Of a DNA stretch of 64,000 nucleotides, positions 50,561-58,904 are shown piece by piece. Under the pieces are notes generated by a model that worked only from the letters and a program-made list of their open reading frames with translations, was not told where the DNA came from and did not search any database. Made by a program: the position numbers and the translations under genes. The number at the start of each line of letters is the position of its first letter. Positions within the stretch are counted from its first letter, which is position 1. Source of the DNA: an uncultured Paenibacillaceae bacterium (lineage in GTDB: Bacteria; Bacillota; Bacilli; Aneurinibacillales; Aneurinibacillaceae); the NCBI GenBank assembly GCA_946478845.1, contig CAMLDI010000009.1, forward strand, positions 42,775-106,774, given 5' to 3'.

Positions 50561-50598
50561 AAGACCGCCACCTTCCTTATGGGAGATGGCGGTCCTTT
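50561..50598. terminator. Bidirectional terminator between rho and the second ktrB
   Basis: AAGACCGCCA and TGGCGGTCCTT pair, with an internal CT..AG extension, between converging genes. Confidence 0.78.
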
Positions 50599-50599
50599 A

Positions 50600-51976
50600 T
50601 TAGCCGATTATTATTTTACCTTCTGAATATCTGTAATGCTCATCTTTTTTATTCCATGTTAATCCTATTGCCACCGTTAATGGACCAACACGCCCAATAA
50701 ACATCATAAGGGAGAGGATTATTTTACCTGCCAGAGAGAGGTTTGGAGTCAAACCCATGGAAAGGCCTACAGTCCCAAAAGCAGAAGTGGTTTCAAAAAG
50801 GATTGTGAGAAAATCCGCATGTTCCGTCAAAGACAGAATCATTGTAACACCGAAAACAAGGCTAATCGCTGCAATGGTTATGGTTAAGGCTTTAAAAACT
50901 TTACTTTCATCAATTCGTTCTTTGAAAAAAACAACGTCACGACGTCCCCGAAACATAGAGTAAACAGCTCCCATAAGGGTCATAAAAGTGGTTGTCTTAA
51001 TCCCGCCCCCTGTAGATCCGGGAGAAGCACCGATAAACATAAGTATAATCAATAAAAATAGGGTGGATTGATGTAAGTCCCCGATGGGTAATGTATTGGC
51101 ACCGTCTGTTCGGGAACAAATGGATTGGAAAAAAGAACTTAATATTTTTCCAGACCAATTAAGACTCCCTAAGGTTTTTGTATTTTCAAATTCTACAAGA
51201 AAAATAGCAAGAGCACCCAATAAAATTAAGAAGGCAGAAGTGGATAAAACAATTTTACTATGCATGGAAAGTTTATGGCGAGGCTTACGGAATTCCATAA
51301 GTTCATTAATTACAATAAATCCGATTCCACCTACAATAATAAGAGTCATGATTACACTATTTACAATTGGATCATCAACATAATGAACTAAGCTACTAAA
51401 TGGTCCTGTATAAGATCCCATAATATCAAATCCAGCATTATTAAAATTGGAAACAGAATGGAAAAGTCCTAAATACATGGCCTTGCCGAAACCGAAAATC
51501 GGTGTCCAATGCAACCCTAAAATGAGGGTGCCCAAACCTTCAAATATAATGGTTACAAATAGAATTCTTTTTACCAGTCTAACAATCCCTTCTAGAGATA
51601 TCTGATTTAATGATTCCTGGATTAATATTCGATGGCGAAAGGATACTTTTTTCCCCAGGATCAGAGTGAAAAGTGTAGCGAAAGTCATAAATCCTAAACC
51701 GCCAATTTGAATGAGGCATAGTATGACTACTTCACCAAAAGTAGTAAAAGTTGTCCCTGTATCAACTACAACAAGTCCCGTAACACAGGTAGCTGAAGAT
51801 GCTGTAAACAAGGCATCTATAAAATGAGCCCCTTGTCCATCATGGGTTGCAATGGGTAATGTCAAAAGAAAAGCACCAAATAAAATGATGGCTCCAAATC
51901 CAATAACAAAGAGTCTGGCAGGATTAAAAGTTTGGATTGAAAAAAATCTCTTTTTCTTTTGTTCTAAAGTAATCAA
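50600..51976 (-). CDS. KtrB/TrkH-type cation transporter, second paralogue
   Basis: A 458-residue paralogue of the protein at 20295-21641 with the same four-repeat pore architecture. Filter loops 1, 2 and 4 are normal (ATCVTGL 62-68, NNAGF, GTVGLS). Loop 3 reads RTDGANT (289-295) where the first copy has RTAGFNT, so two residues next to the filter glycine are changed. The gate loop ASPGSTGGGIKT is intact. No RCK subunit gene is adjacent. Potassium is still the likely ion, but selectivity may differ. The start is ATG 51976, with AGGTGTGA as ribosome-binding site. Confidence 0.83.
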   Translation of the reverse strand: MITLEQKKKRFFSIQTFNPARLFVIGFGAIILFGAFLLTLPIATHDGQGAHFIDALFTASSATCVTGLVVVDTGTTFTTFGEVVILCLIQIGGLGFMTFATLFTLILGKKVSFRHRILIQESLNQISLEGIVRLVKRILFVTIIFEGLGTLILGLHWTPIFGFGKAMYLGLFHSVSNFNNAGFDIMGSYTGPFSSLVHYVDDPIVNSVIMTLIIVGGIGFIVINELMEFRKPRHKLSMHSKIVLSTSAFLILLGALAIFLVEFENTKTLGSLNWSGKILSSFFQSICSRTDGANTLPIGDLHQSTLFLLIILMFIGASPGSTGGGIKTTTFMTLMGAVYSMFRGRRDVVFFKERIDESKVFKALTITIAAISLVFGVTMILSLTEHADFLTILFETTSAFGTVGLSMGLTPNLSLAGKIILSLMMFIGRVGPLTVAIGLTWNKKDEHYRYSEGKIIIG

Positions 51977-52143
51977 AAATCACACCTACTTTTTTGCTTT
52001 ATAATAAAAGGGGAACTTGCTTTTATTTTCATCAAAGAATTAGAATTTATGTTGTAAGCTTATCTTACTCTATCGAATCTACAATTGCATAAATATTTTA
52101 ATATGTGTTAAACAACCTGAAAATGAGGATGTGTCTGACGCGC

Positions 52144-52572
52144 ATGAATAATCAATTATGGGAATTGTATATGAAAGTGATTCATAGTGCCGGAATTGGG
52201 GATGCAGATGCATGGGCAAAATTAGATCTGACCATGCCCCAAATGAAAGTGCTCATGATTCTTAGTTCCAGAAAAGAAGCAACAGTTAGCACCCTTGCGG
52301 AAACCATGGGGGCGTCTCTTTCCAATATGACAGGGATTCTCGACCGATTGGTTACACAGGGACTTATTGAACGGGTGCCATCTACCAGTGACCGCCGTTC
52401 TATATTAATTCGCCTTACAGATAATGCGAAAGAAATCTTTCACCAATTAAATCAGTCAGGCTTTGAACGATTTAATTTAATCATTGAGAATTTAACCAAA
52501 GAAAACCGGGGAATTGTCGAGCAGGGACTGGGAATTTTAGCCAATGCCATGGATCAAGGAAAAAAGTTGTAA
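52144..52572 (+). CDS. MarR family transcriptional regulator
   Basis: About 142 residues with a winged helix of the MarR type: TMPQMKVLMIL, STLAETMGASLSNMTGILDRLVTQGLIER and the wing STSDRRSILIRLT. The ligand and targets are unknown. The start is uncertain: GAGGA is 14 bases before ATG 52144, and the open frame reaches 52105. It lies 27 bases before a radical SAM gene in the same direction and may control it. Confidence 0.82.
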   Translation: MNNQLWELYMKVIHSAGIGDADAWAKLDLTMPQMKVLMILSSRKEATVSTLAETMGASLSNMTGILDRLVTQGLIERVPSTSDRRSILIRLTDNAKEIFHQLNQSGFERFNLIIENLTKENRGIVEQGLGILANAMDQGKKL

Positions 52573-52599
52573 GCTGTAATTGGAATAGGAGAGATTTAA

Positions 52600-53844
52600 A
52601 TGAATCTTGTTTATGCTGATGAAACTGGACAAGTCTATGATCATCCGGACTTTTTGGCAGTGGGCCGCAGTGGCGATGCCTACATAGAAATACTTGAGGA
52701 AGAATTAATTCCCTTGCCTGATGGGGCGACCCTGGTAAGTTTGCCAGGATGTACCCCTATTGGCATGGATCCTGAAACCGGGGATCTTCATCCTTTGACT
52801 GAATATACTGCGGTGGGGGCTCTATTGCCTCAGGGTTTTACCCGTTTAATGGTCCCTGCCTATGTGAAAACCAATAAAGAGGAAAAACTCCCCCTGTTCG
52901 GTTATTCAGCGGTTGTATGGAAAAAAAACCGTTTCTATGTCACAGCAGACCCAACGGATGAACCTTATCGTTGGAATCCCAATAATTTTTCCCGCAATGA
53001 ACTGGATAAACATGTAAAGAGATTGTTGAAGAAATTCCCCGATAATCGGGTGTTTCAGCACTTAAGCAACTGTGCCCTTGGGTATGGGTGTTTAACAGCG
53101 TCCAATACGTTCTTTAATCGCTGGGAAGGGGGACTGCCTGTTTCCCGTACCTGCAATGCAGGCTGTTATGGATGCATTTCCCAACAACCAGAGGGAAGGG
53201 GTTTTATTTCTCCCCAAACCCGCCTTGACTTTACCCCTACCCTGGGAGAGTTAGAGGATGTTATGCTATTTCATTTGAAAAAACCAGAGTCCATTATAAG
53301 TTTTGGACAGGGTTGTGAAGGGGACCCTTCTACGAAAGCGCCCCTGGTATCCCAGGCCATTCGCCGGGTAAGGGGAAAAACCGATATGGGCTATATTAAT
53401 ATGAACACCAATGCAGGTTATACCCAGGGGATTCGCGCGATTGTGGATGCAGGATTGGATTTAATGCGCATCAGCATTATTAGTGCCATTGATGAACACT
53501 ATAACGCCTATTATAATCCCAGGGGCTATACCCTGGCCGATGTAGAGAAGTCGGCAACCTATGCCAGTGAAAAAGGAGTCTTTACCTCTATTAACTATCT
53601 GGTGTTCCCTGGGGTTTTTGACCGGGAAGAAGAAATGGAGGCCATGATTGAATTCATCCGCCGCACGGGCATCAAATTGATTCAACTACGGAATTTAAAT
53701 ATCGACCCTGATAGTTACCTGTCCATGATTCCTCCTGCTAGAGGGGAAAAATTCGGCATGAAACAAGCCATAGAGATCTATCGCCAGGAATTGCCCGGGG
53801 TGATGATTGGTTCCTATACCCATGTTCCTCCGAAGAGTCGTTGA
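52600..53844 (+). CDS. Radical SAM protein of unknown function
   Basis: A 414-residue radical SAM enzyme. The 4Fe-4S binding motif CNAGCYGC (CxxxCxxC, about 185-192) is preceded by an N-terminal domain of about 170 residues rich in beta-strand that I do not recognise. SFGQGCEGDPS and NMNTNAGY fit the barrel motifs. No C-terminal auxiliary cluster is evident. The substrate cannot be assigned. ATAGGAGAG precedes the ATG. The marR-like gene upstream and rpmE downstream give no functional hint. Confidence 0.85.
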   Translation: MNLVYADETGQVYDHPDFLAVGRSGDAYIEILEEELIPLPDGATLVSLPGCTPIGMDPETGDLHPLTEYTAVGALLPQGFTRLMVPAYVKTNKEEKLPLFGYSAVVWKKNRFYVTADPTDEPYRWNPNNFSRNELDKHVKRLLKKFPDNRVFQHLSNCALGYGCLTASNTFFNRWEGGLPVSRTCNAGCYGCISQQPEGRGFISPQTRLDFTPTLGELEDVMLFHLKKPESIISFGQGCEGDPSTKAPLVSQAIRRVRGKTDMGYINMNTNAGYTQGIRAIVDAGLDLMRISIISAIDEHYNAYYNPRGYTLADVEKSATYASEKGVFTSINYLVFPGVFDREEEMEAMIEFIRRTGIKLIQLRNLNIDPDSYLSMIPPARGEKFGMKQAIEIYRQELPGVMIGSYTHVPPKSR

Positions 53845-53856
53845 ATCAATCAGACC

Positions 53857-53886
53857 TTTACATTTGAATTTTAAACGTGATATAAT
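53857..53886 (+). promoter_or_regulatory. Probable rpmE promoter
   Basis: TTTACA (53857-53862), an 18-base spacer and TATAAT (53881-53886) with TG extension, 62 bases before the rpmE ATG. Confidence 0.7.
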
Positions 53887-53947
53887 CCCCTTATGTGTGT
53901 GATAACTCTGTTTCGTACATGATTCAGGGCAGAAAGAGGTGAAAGAC

Positions 53948-54145
53948 ATGAAACCGGATATCCATCCTAAATACAATCAAACGAAGGTAACCTGCGCTTG
54001 CGGGAACGTTTTTGAAACCGGTTCTGTAAGAGACAATCTCAAAGTTGAGATTTGTTCTGAATGCCATCCTTTCTACACCGGTAAACAAAAATTTATCGAT
54101 GTAGGTGGCCGTGTAGATCGTTTCAAAAAGAAATACAATCTTTAA
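53948..54145 (+). CDS. rpmE: 50S ribosomal protein L31, zinc-binding form
   Basis: A 65-residue ribosomal protein with the zinc cysteines CACGN (CxC) and [10 protein letters not shown] (CxxC), so it is the C+ form rather than the zinc-independent YtiA type. AGAGGTGA precedes ATG 53948. Position after rho follows the B. subtilis order apart from the inserted ktrB, marR and radical SAM genes. Confidence 0.95.
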   Translation: MKPDIHPKYNQTKVTCACGNVFETGSVRDNLKVEICSECHPFYTGKQKFIDVGGRVDRFKKKYNL

Positions 54146-54159
54146 TCAGAATGCACTTA

Positions 54160-54188
54160 AGACAGGCGGATTTCCGCCTGTTTTTTGT
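54160..54188 (+). terminator. Terminator after rpmE
   Basis: ACAGGCGGA and TCCGCCTGTTTTTT form a tight stem-loop with a T tract. Confidence 0.88.
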
Positions 54189-54192
54189 TTGG

Positions 54193-54222
54193 TGAATAAA
54201 ACGACTTCCTCGCGAGAAAATA
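54193..54222 (+). promoter_or_regulatory. Possible forespore (sigma-F/G) promoter of the YhcN-like gene
   Basis: TGAATA (54193-54198), a 14-base spacer and CGAGAAAATA (54213-54222), one mismatch from the sigma-F -10 consensus. yhcN is a forespore gene in B. subtilis. Confidence 0.35.
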
Positions 54223-54242
54223 ATTGCGAGGAGGTGGAAAAA

Positions 54243-54638
54243 ATGAAAAAACTCATTTTTGTACTCGTTTCAATTTTTATCTTATCGTCCTTAAGTGCAT
54301 GTACCAATAATGACCAGGCAAGAATTAATCGCTATTCCCGCAATGAACAAATCAATTCCGTCCCTAATCCTAATATGGTTACTGGCCGTACAACAGATGT
54401 ACATAATTTAGGAGACGCTACCAATGCCATGGCGGCGGCTGCCCGTCAGGTTCCTGGTGTACAACGAGCTACGGTTTATACAAATGGCGGAACGGCCTAT
54501 GTTCGTGTTACATTGAACAACACTGTAAAAACAACAGCACAAATTAACCAGGTAAAAAGCCAGGTTTATAACAATGTAAAACAAAAAATGCCTCGCTTTG
54601 CTATAAGGGTCTATGCCGCAAAAAACAGAACGAGATAA
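54243..54638 (+). CDS. YhcN/YlaJ family sporulation lipoprotein
   Basis: A 131-residue lipoprotein with signal peptide and lipobox LSAC (Cys20). The C-terminal domain (VPGVQRATVYTNGGTAYVRVTL... INQVKSQVYNNVKQ) is the YhcN/YlaJ domain, found in spore membrane proteins involved in germination or spore stability. GAGGAGGTG is ideally placed before ATG 54243; the longer frame upstream lacks a start signal. It has its own terminator. Confidence 0.85.
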   Translation: MKKLIFVLVSIFILSSLSACTNNDQARINRYSRNEQINSVPNPNMVTGRTTDVHNLGDATNAMAAAARQVPGVQRATVYTNGGTAYVRVTLNNTVKTTAQINQVKSQVYNNVKQKMPRFAIRVYAAKNRTR

Positions 54639-54652
54639 TTTAGTATTACGCC

Positions 54653-54684
54653 AGCCCCGGGGAATCTCGGGGCACTTTCATTTT
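54653..54684 (+). terminator. Terminator after the YhcN-like gene
   Basis: GCCCCG and CGGGGC form a short GC-rich stem followed by ACTTTCATTTT. Confidence 0.65.
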
Positions 54685-54686
54685 CC

Positions 54687-54715
54687 TTTACATATAATCA
54701 TTCTTCATCTATAAT
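54687..54715 (+). promoter_or_regulatory. prfA promoter
   Basis: TTTACA (54687-54692), 17 bases and TATAAT (54710-54715), 41 bases before the prfA start. Confidence 0.75.
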
Positions 54716-54756
54716 TGGAATGTTACGGATTTTTATAAATTGAGGTGAAGAGTCCC

Positions 54757-55830
54757 GTGCTTCAACGACTTGAATCTGTGGTAGAACGTTATGACCGGTT
54801 AACACAACTATTGTGCGATCCTAATGTTATGAACGATCCCACAAAATTACGCCAATTTTCAAAAGAACAATCAGATTTAGAAGAAACGGTACAAACCTAC
54901 CGCCAATATAAAGAAGTCACAGGCCAGCTCCAGGATGCAAAAGAAATGCTCGAGGAGAAATTGGACGATGAGATGCGGGAAATGGTCAAAATGGAAATCG
55001 GAGAATTAGAAGAGCAAAAGGACTCGTTAGAAGAGCGCATTCGCATCCTTCTTCTTCCGAAAGACCCTAATGATGATAAGAACGTGATTATCGAAATTAG
55101 GGGTGCAGCAGGGGGAGATGAAGCAGCCCTATTTGCCGCCGATTTGTATCGTATGTATGTCCGTTATGCAGAGAAACACCGTTTTAAAGTAGAAATTCTT
55201 GAGGCCAATCCTACAGGCATTGGCGGCTACAAAGAAATCATCTTCTCCGTTAATGGCCAGGGTGCATATAGCCGCTTAAAATTTGAAAGTGGTGCCCATC
55301 GGGTGCAGCGCATTCCTTCCACAGAATCTGGCGGACGGATCCATACCTCTACTTCCACTGTTGCTGTTCTTCCTGAAGCAGAAGAAGTAGACGTAGAAAT
55401 CAATGAAAATGATGTGCGGGTAGATTTATTCTGTTCCAGCGGCGCTGGCGGACAAAGTGTTAATACCACCAAATCTGCTGTTCGTTTAACCCACATTCCA
55501 ACAGGGATCGTGGTATCTTGCCAGGATGAAAAATCCCAGCACAAAAATAAGGATAAAGCGATGCGAGTTCTTCGTGCCCGCTTATTAGACAAAATGCAAT
55601 CTGAGGCCACCGCAGAATATGCAGAAACCCGTAAATCGGCAGTAGGGACAGGGGATCGCAGCGAACGGATTCGTACCTATAACTTTCCACAAAGCCGTGT
55701 AACAGATCATCGCATTGGCTTAACCCTGCACAAATTAGATCAAGTACTCAATGGGGAATTAGATGAAATTATTGATGCTCTAATCCTTCATGAACAAACA
55801 GAACTCCTGCGCAACGCGGAAGGAGCATAA
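54757..55830 (+). CDS. prfA: Peptide chain release factor 1
   Basis: Terminates translation at UAA and UAG, 357 residues. The stop-recognition PxT motif is PST in [10 protein letters not shown], and the catalytic GGQ is in [12 protein letters not shown]. The start is GTG 54757, with GAGGTG eight bases upstream and the family N terminus [12 protein letters not shown]; another GTG four codons earlier overlaps that site. Followed closely by prmC, which methylates the GGQ glutamine. Confidence 0.95.
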   Translation: MLQRLESVVERYDRLTQLLCDPNVMNDPTKLRQFSKEQSDLEETVQTYRQYKEVTGQLQDAKEMLEEKLDDEMREMVKMEIGELEEQKDSLEERIRILLLPKDPNDDKNVIIEIRGAAGGDEAALFAADLYRMYVRYAEKHRFKVEILEANPTGIGGYKEIIFSVNGQGAYSRLKFESGAHRVQRIPSTESGGRIHTSTSTVAVLPEAEEVDVEINENDVRVDLFCSSGAGGQSVNTTKSAVRLTHIPTGIVVSCQDEKSQHKNKDKAMRVLRARLLDKMQSEATAEYAETRKSAVGTGDRSERIRTYNFPQSRVTDHRIGLTLHKLDQVLNGELDEIIDALILHEQTELLRNAEGA

Positions 55831-55837
55831 AAAACAT

Positions 55838-56716
55838 ATGACTCAATTTACAGTACGAGAAGCCATGCAACAGGCTTCTCGTTTTTTCGAATCGAAAAAT
55901 ATAGCTGACGCCCCTTTTCTCGCAGAATATATTATTCGCCATTGTTTAGAGTGGGATCGTACGGCTTTTCTTACTCGCCTGCAGGATCCTTTACCTGAAG
56001 AATCCTGGGGAGAAATTCAGGAGATTATGAAAAGGCGGGCCAATGGGGAACCTTTACAATATATTTTTGGAGAACAAGAATTTTATGGATTGCCCTTTTC
56101 TGTAAATCCTTCTGTTCTGATTCCTCGCCCAGAAACGGAATTGTTGGTAGAAGAAGCTTTGCAGCGCATTCCTGAAATTTTCCCAGAGGGCCAAACCCTT
56201 GTGGTGGTTGATGTGGGGACAGGAAGTGGAGCAATTATCGTTTCTATGGCGGTCTTTGGCTCCCCTCTCTGGCGCTATCTTGCCATAGACATTTCTCCTG
56301 ATGCTTTAAAAACAGCAGAAAGCAACGCAAGAGGCAATGGTGTAGATCAACGAATTTCCTTTCTTGAAGGGGATCTGCTCACTTCATTCCAAAATGGGGC
56401 CGTGCCCATCCACGTTCTATTATCCAATCCCCCTTACATTCCCAGTGGGGATATTGCCGGATTAGATACCCAGGTAAAAGACCACGAACCCCTCTCCGCT
56501 CTGGATGGGGGCCAGGATGGATTGAATTTATACCGGCGCATGATTAACCAACTCCCCCCTGTCATCGGCGAAAAAGCTTTCGTGGGATTTGAAGTGGGAA
56601 TGGGACAGGCAGAAGAAGTGAAAGCCATGTTACAGGCAACAGGCCTCTTTCGAGAAACCTATATTATCGACGATTATGCAGGCATCGGCCGCCACGTCAT
56701 TGCTATTCGTTCCTAA
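55838..56716 (+). CDS. prmC: Release factor glutamine methyltransferase
   Basis: N5-methylates the glutamine of the GGQ motif in release factors, 292 residues. It has an N-terminal helical release-factor-binding domain (about 1-80), the SAM-binding VVDVGTGSGAI and the catalytic NPPY in LLSNPPYIPS. IPRPETELLVEEAL is a family hallmark. ATG 55838 is seven bases after the prfA stop; AAGGAG lies within the prfA end. The pairing with prfA is universal in Firmicutes. Confidence 0.94.
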   Translation: MTQFTVREAMQQASRFFESKNIADAPFLAEYIIRHCLEWDRTAFLTRLQDPLPEESWGEIQEIMKRRANGEPLQYIFGEQEFYGLPFSVNPSVLIPRPETELLVEEALQRIPEIFPEGQTLVVVDVGTGSGAIIVSMAVFGSPLWRYLAIDISPDALKTAESNARGNGVDQRISFLEGDLLTSFQNGAVPIHVLLSNPPYIPSGDIAGLDTQVKDHEPLSALDGGQDGLNLYRRMINQLPPVIGEKAFVGFEVGMGQAEEVKAMLQATGLFRETYIIDDYAGIGRHVIAIRS

Positions 56717-56816
56717 AGAATTTGATTTAATTGCGATAATATTCTGAAATTTTATGTTTAAACCTCCCTTTTCCTGTTCATACTGATGACCAGGGGATAG
56801 GAAAGGGTGAGAAGAA

Positions 56817-57647
56817 GTGAAAAAGCACTTATACCTTATTTTTATATTTTTAATTCTTATTATGAGTTGGGAAGGCCAAAAGGAAGCAGCATCAGTTTTT
56901 GCGCAAAGCAATGTGCCGAATGAATCCATTCGCCTGCGTATCCTTGCCAATAGCGATTCGCCTGAAGATCAACAAATAAAACGAATCATTCGGGATCGTG
57001 TGATTGCAAATGTATCCCAATGGGCCCAGGATGCGAAAAACCTGGAAGAAGCCCGTGGCGTGATTCGCAACCATCTTCCAGAATTGCAAAAATTGGTCCG
57101 TGAAACTTTGCAGGAAAAGGGATTCACCTATGGTTCTGATGTCCAATTAGGGCCTACTGATTTTCCAACGAAAATGTATGGCACACAGGTATTCCCTGCT
57201 GGAACATACGAAGCGGTACTTATTACCCTGGGTAATTCTGAAGGCCGCAACTGGTGGTGTGTGATGTTTCCTCCTCTCTGTTTCGTAGATATTTCTAACG
57301 GAGATACTGCTGCGCAAAAGAAAGACGAACAGAATCTTCAGGAGCAAGTAAAAGGAGAGGAAATCAAGGAAGCAGCACCCTTTGCTGAGGAAACTCCAGA
57401 AGAAATGGATGTTCAAATTGCAGATCCCTTTATGGATGCCCTTGTTGAGGAAGTTGCTGCAGGGGAACAAACCCATAAAGGACAACTAGCAGTGGATAAA
57501 TCCACGGAAAATGCCAGGGCAGCAGAACCAATTCCTCAGGAATTGGTTGAACCACAAGATTATGAACAACAACAACCTAATAGCCAGGTCGAACTACGAT
57601 TCTTCTTTGTCGATAAGTTCAAAGAAATCGTTAGTATCTTCTCATAG
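56817..57647 (+). CDS. spoIIR: Stage II sporulation protein R
   Basis: Forespore-secreted signal that triggers processing of pro-sigma-E by SpoIIGA in the mother cell, 276 residues. An N-terminal signal segment (about 4-28) is followed by the conserved domain: RLRILANSDSPEDQ, GTYEAVLITLGNSEGRNWWCVMFPPLCFVD. An acidic, Gln-rich linker of about 90 residues (160-255) then leads to VELRFFFVDKFKEI. Shorter relatives (B. subtilis, about 224 residues) have less of this linker. The start is GTG with GGGTGAGA upstream. Position after prmC is conserved. Confidence 0.92.
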   Translation: MKKHLYLIFIFLILIMSWEGQKEAASVFAQSNVPNESIRLRILANSDSPEDQQIKRIIRDRVIANVSQWAQDAKNLEEARGVIRNHLPELQKLVRETLQEKGFTYGSDVQLGPTDFPTKMYGTQVFPAGTYEAVLITLGNSEGRNWWCVMFPPLCFVDISNGDTAAQKKDEQNLQEQVKGEEIKEAAPFAEETPEEMDVQIADPFMDALVEEVAAGEQTHKGQLAVDKSTENARAAEPIPQELVEPQDYEQQQPNSQVELRFFFVDKFKEIVSIFS

Positions 57648-57665
57648 ACCTTATCCCCCCATTCG

Positions 57666-57697
57666 AAAAAGCGGTCCCTTATTGGACCGCTTTTTCT
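57666..57697. terminator. Bidirectional terminator after spoIIR
   Basis: AAAAAGCGGTCC and GGACCGCTTTTT pair around CTTATT, between spoIIR and the convergent spermidine-synthase-like gene. Confidence 0.9.
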
Positions 57698-57710
57698 TTT
57701 TCGCTTTTAG

Positions 57711-58703
57711 TCATCCCCAGGCATCATCTACAAGATCGGAGAGAACCTTATTTCTATCTGTTTGAATTTTATAGTTCTTCTGACTCTTAGAATAGTTATA
57801 AGGAATATGAAACATATCACGAATTCTCTCAGGGATTAAGTACTGGGATTGGACCCTAATAGAAATATTTTCGGGGGAAACTGTCTTGTTTGTTGCTAAA
57901 CAAAAGCCATAGTCGTCTTCAAAATCTGCAATAACATCAAAATGATAAGGCAAGACATGGAACCCTGCTGCTAATAATGTTCCTTTGACTGTCCAGAGGT
58001 ACTGTGGGAGCCAGGCTAAAGAAGGACAGGAAATATTAATAGCCCCACCTGGTTCTAATCGCCCTTTCAATAATTTAAAAAATTCCCGGCTAAAAAGTTT
58101 GTTAAGTGAGGGGCAGTCTCCAGTAGGCTCCGGGATATCTACTAATATTACATCCCACTTCTCTTCAGGATGATTCTCAACGAAAGCTCTTCCATCTTCG
58201 ATCACAATTTTAACATTGGGATGATGTAATGCACCCTTATTAAACCTAACTAAGGGTTCTAGATACTTTCCAAAATCGATCATCATCTCGTCCATATCAA
58301 CCGTAGTGATTTCTTTTACTTCAGGATACTTTAATGCTTCTCTCGTTGTAATCCCGCCACCACCGCCAATAATTAAAATCCGTTCTCTCTTCTCTGCTAC
58401 GGCCATAGGAACATGTACAAGTGCCTCAGCATAAATTTCATCATCCTCAGTAGTGCCGAACATGACATCACCGTTTCCATAAATTAATGTTTGTCCCTGA
58501 TTTTCAACGACAGCAATCCGCTGCACAGGTGTTTTAATTTTGCGTACGATGCGGTAATCTCCGTCAGGTTCCTCATCCTCTGAGATCCAATCATGAATGG
58601 AGCCTGAACTCCAGTAACGCCAATAAAGCCATACGATTGCTTCAACAATTAATAAGAGCCCAAAACCTAAGGTAATCCAAAATAACTCGGATATTCCTAT
58701 CAT
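57711..58703 (-). CDS. Membrane-anchored spermidine synthase-like protein
   Basis: A 330-residue protein with an N-terminal membrane helix (about 7-30) and a spermidine synthase fold domain. The dcSAM-binding motif GGGDGG of true SpeE is GGGGGI here (113-118), and the catalytic DSTEP is DIPEP (189-193), so the catalytic Asp remains but the Asp of the glycine-rich loop is lost. The YxExxxH element is kept (YAEALVH). It is probably a methyltransferase- or aminopropyltransferase-like enzyme with another substrate. GAGGGAA precedes the ATG. The genuine speE is at 17195. Confidence 0.8.
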   Translation of the reverse strand: MIGISELFWITLGFGLLLIVEAIVWLYWRYWSSGSIHDWISEDEEPDGDYRIVRKIKTPVQRIAVVENQGQTLIYGNGDVMFGTTEDDEIYAEALVHVPMAVAEKRERILIIGGGGGITTREALKYPEVKEITTVDMDEMMIDFGKYLEPLVRFNKGALHHPNVKIVIEDGRAFVENHPEEKWDVILVDIPEPTGDCPSLNKLFSREFFKLLKGRLEPGGAINISCPSLAWLPQYLWTVKGTLLAAGFHVLPYHFDVIADFEDDYGFCLATNKTVSPENISIRVQSQYLIPERIRDMFHIPYNYSKSQKNYKIQTDRNKVLSDLVDDAWG

Positions 58704-58904
58704 TACCGTATTCCCTCTCTTCTTCCGATACTTATTTATGTTATGTGTTTCTTTTCGGAATTGTTAGGGGTCAATAGTACATAAGAGTTTTATTTTTACA
58801 ATATTTAAACATTTTACCTATAACTTTCTGATAATAAATTCAATAAATTAGTAAGGATTCAACTCGTAGTTGTCAGGGATTAGTATGAAGGAGATGAGAA
58901 TAAC

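Noticed and set aside
56770..56816. Sigma-F promoter just before spoIIR
   Set aside because: TTCATA and GGAAAGGGTG look similar to sigma-F elements, but the spacing is too long and the -10 would overlap the ribosome-binding site, leaving no room for a start site.
57711..58703. A second functional spermidine synthase
   Set aside because: The glycine-rich loop Asp and the DSTEP context are changed and a membrane anchor is added, while a fully canonical speE exists at 17195.
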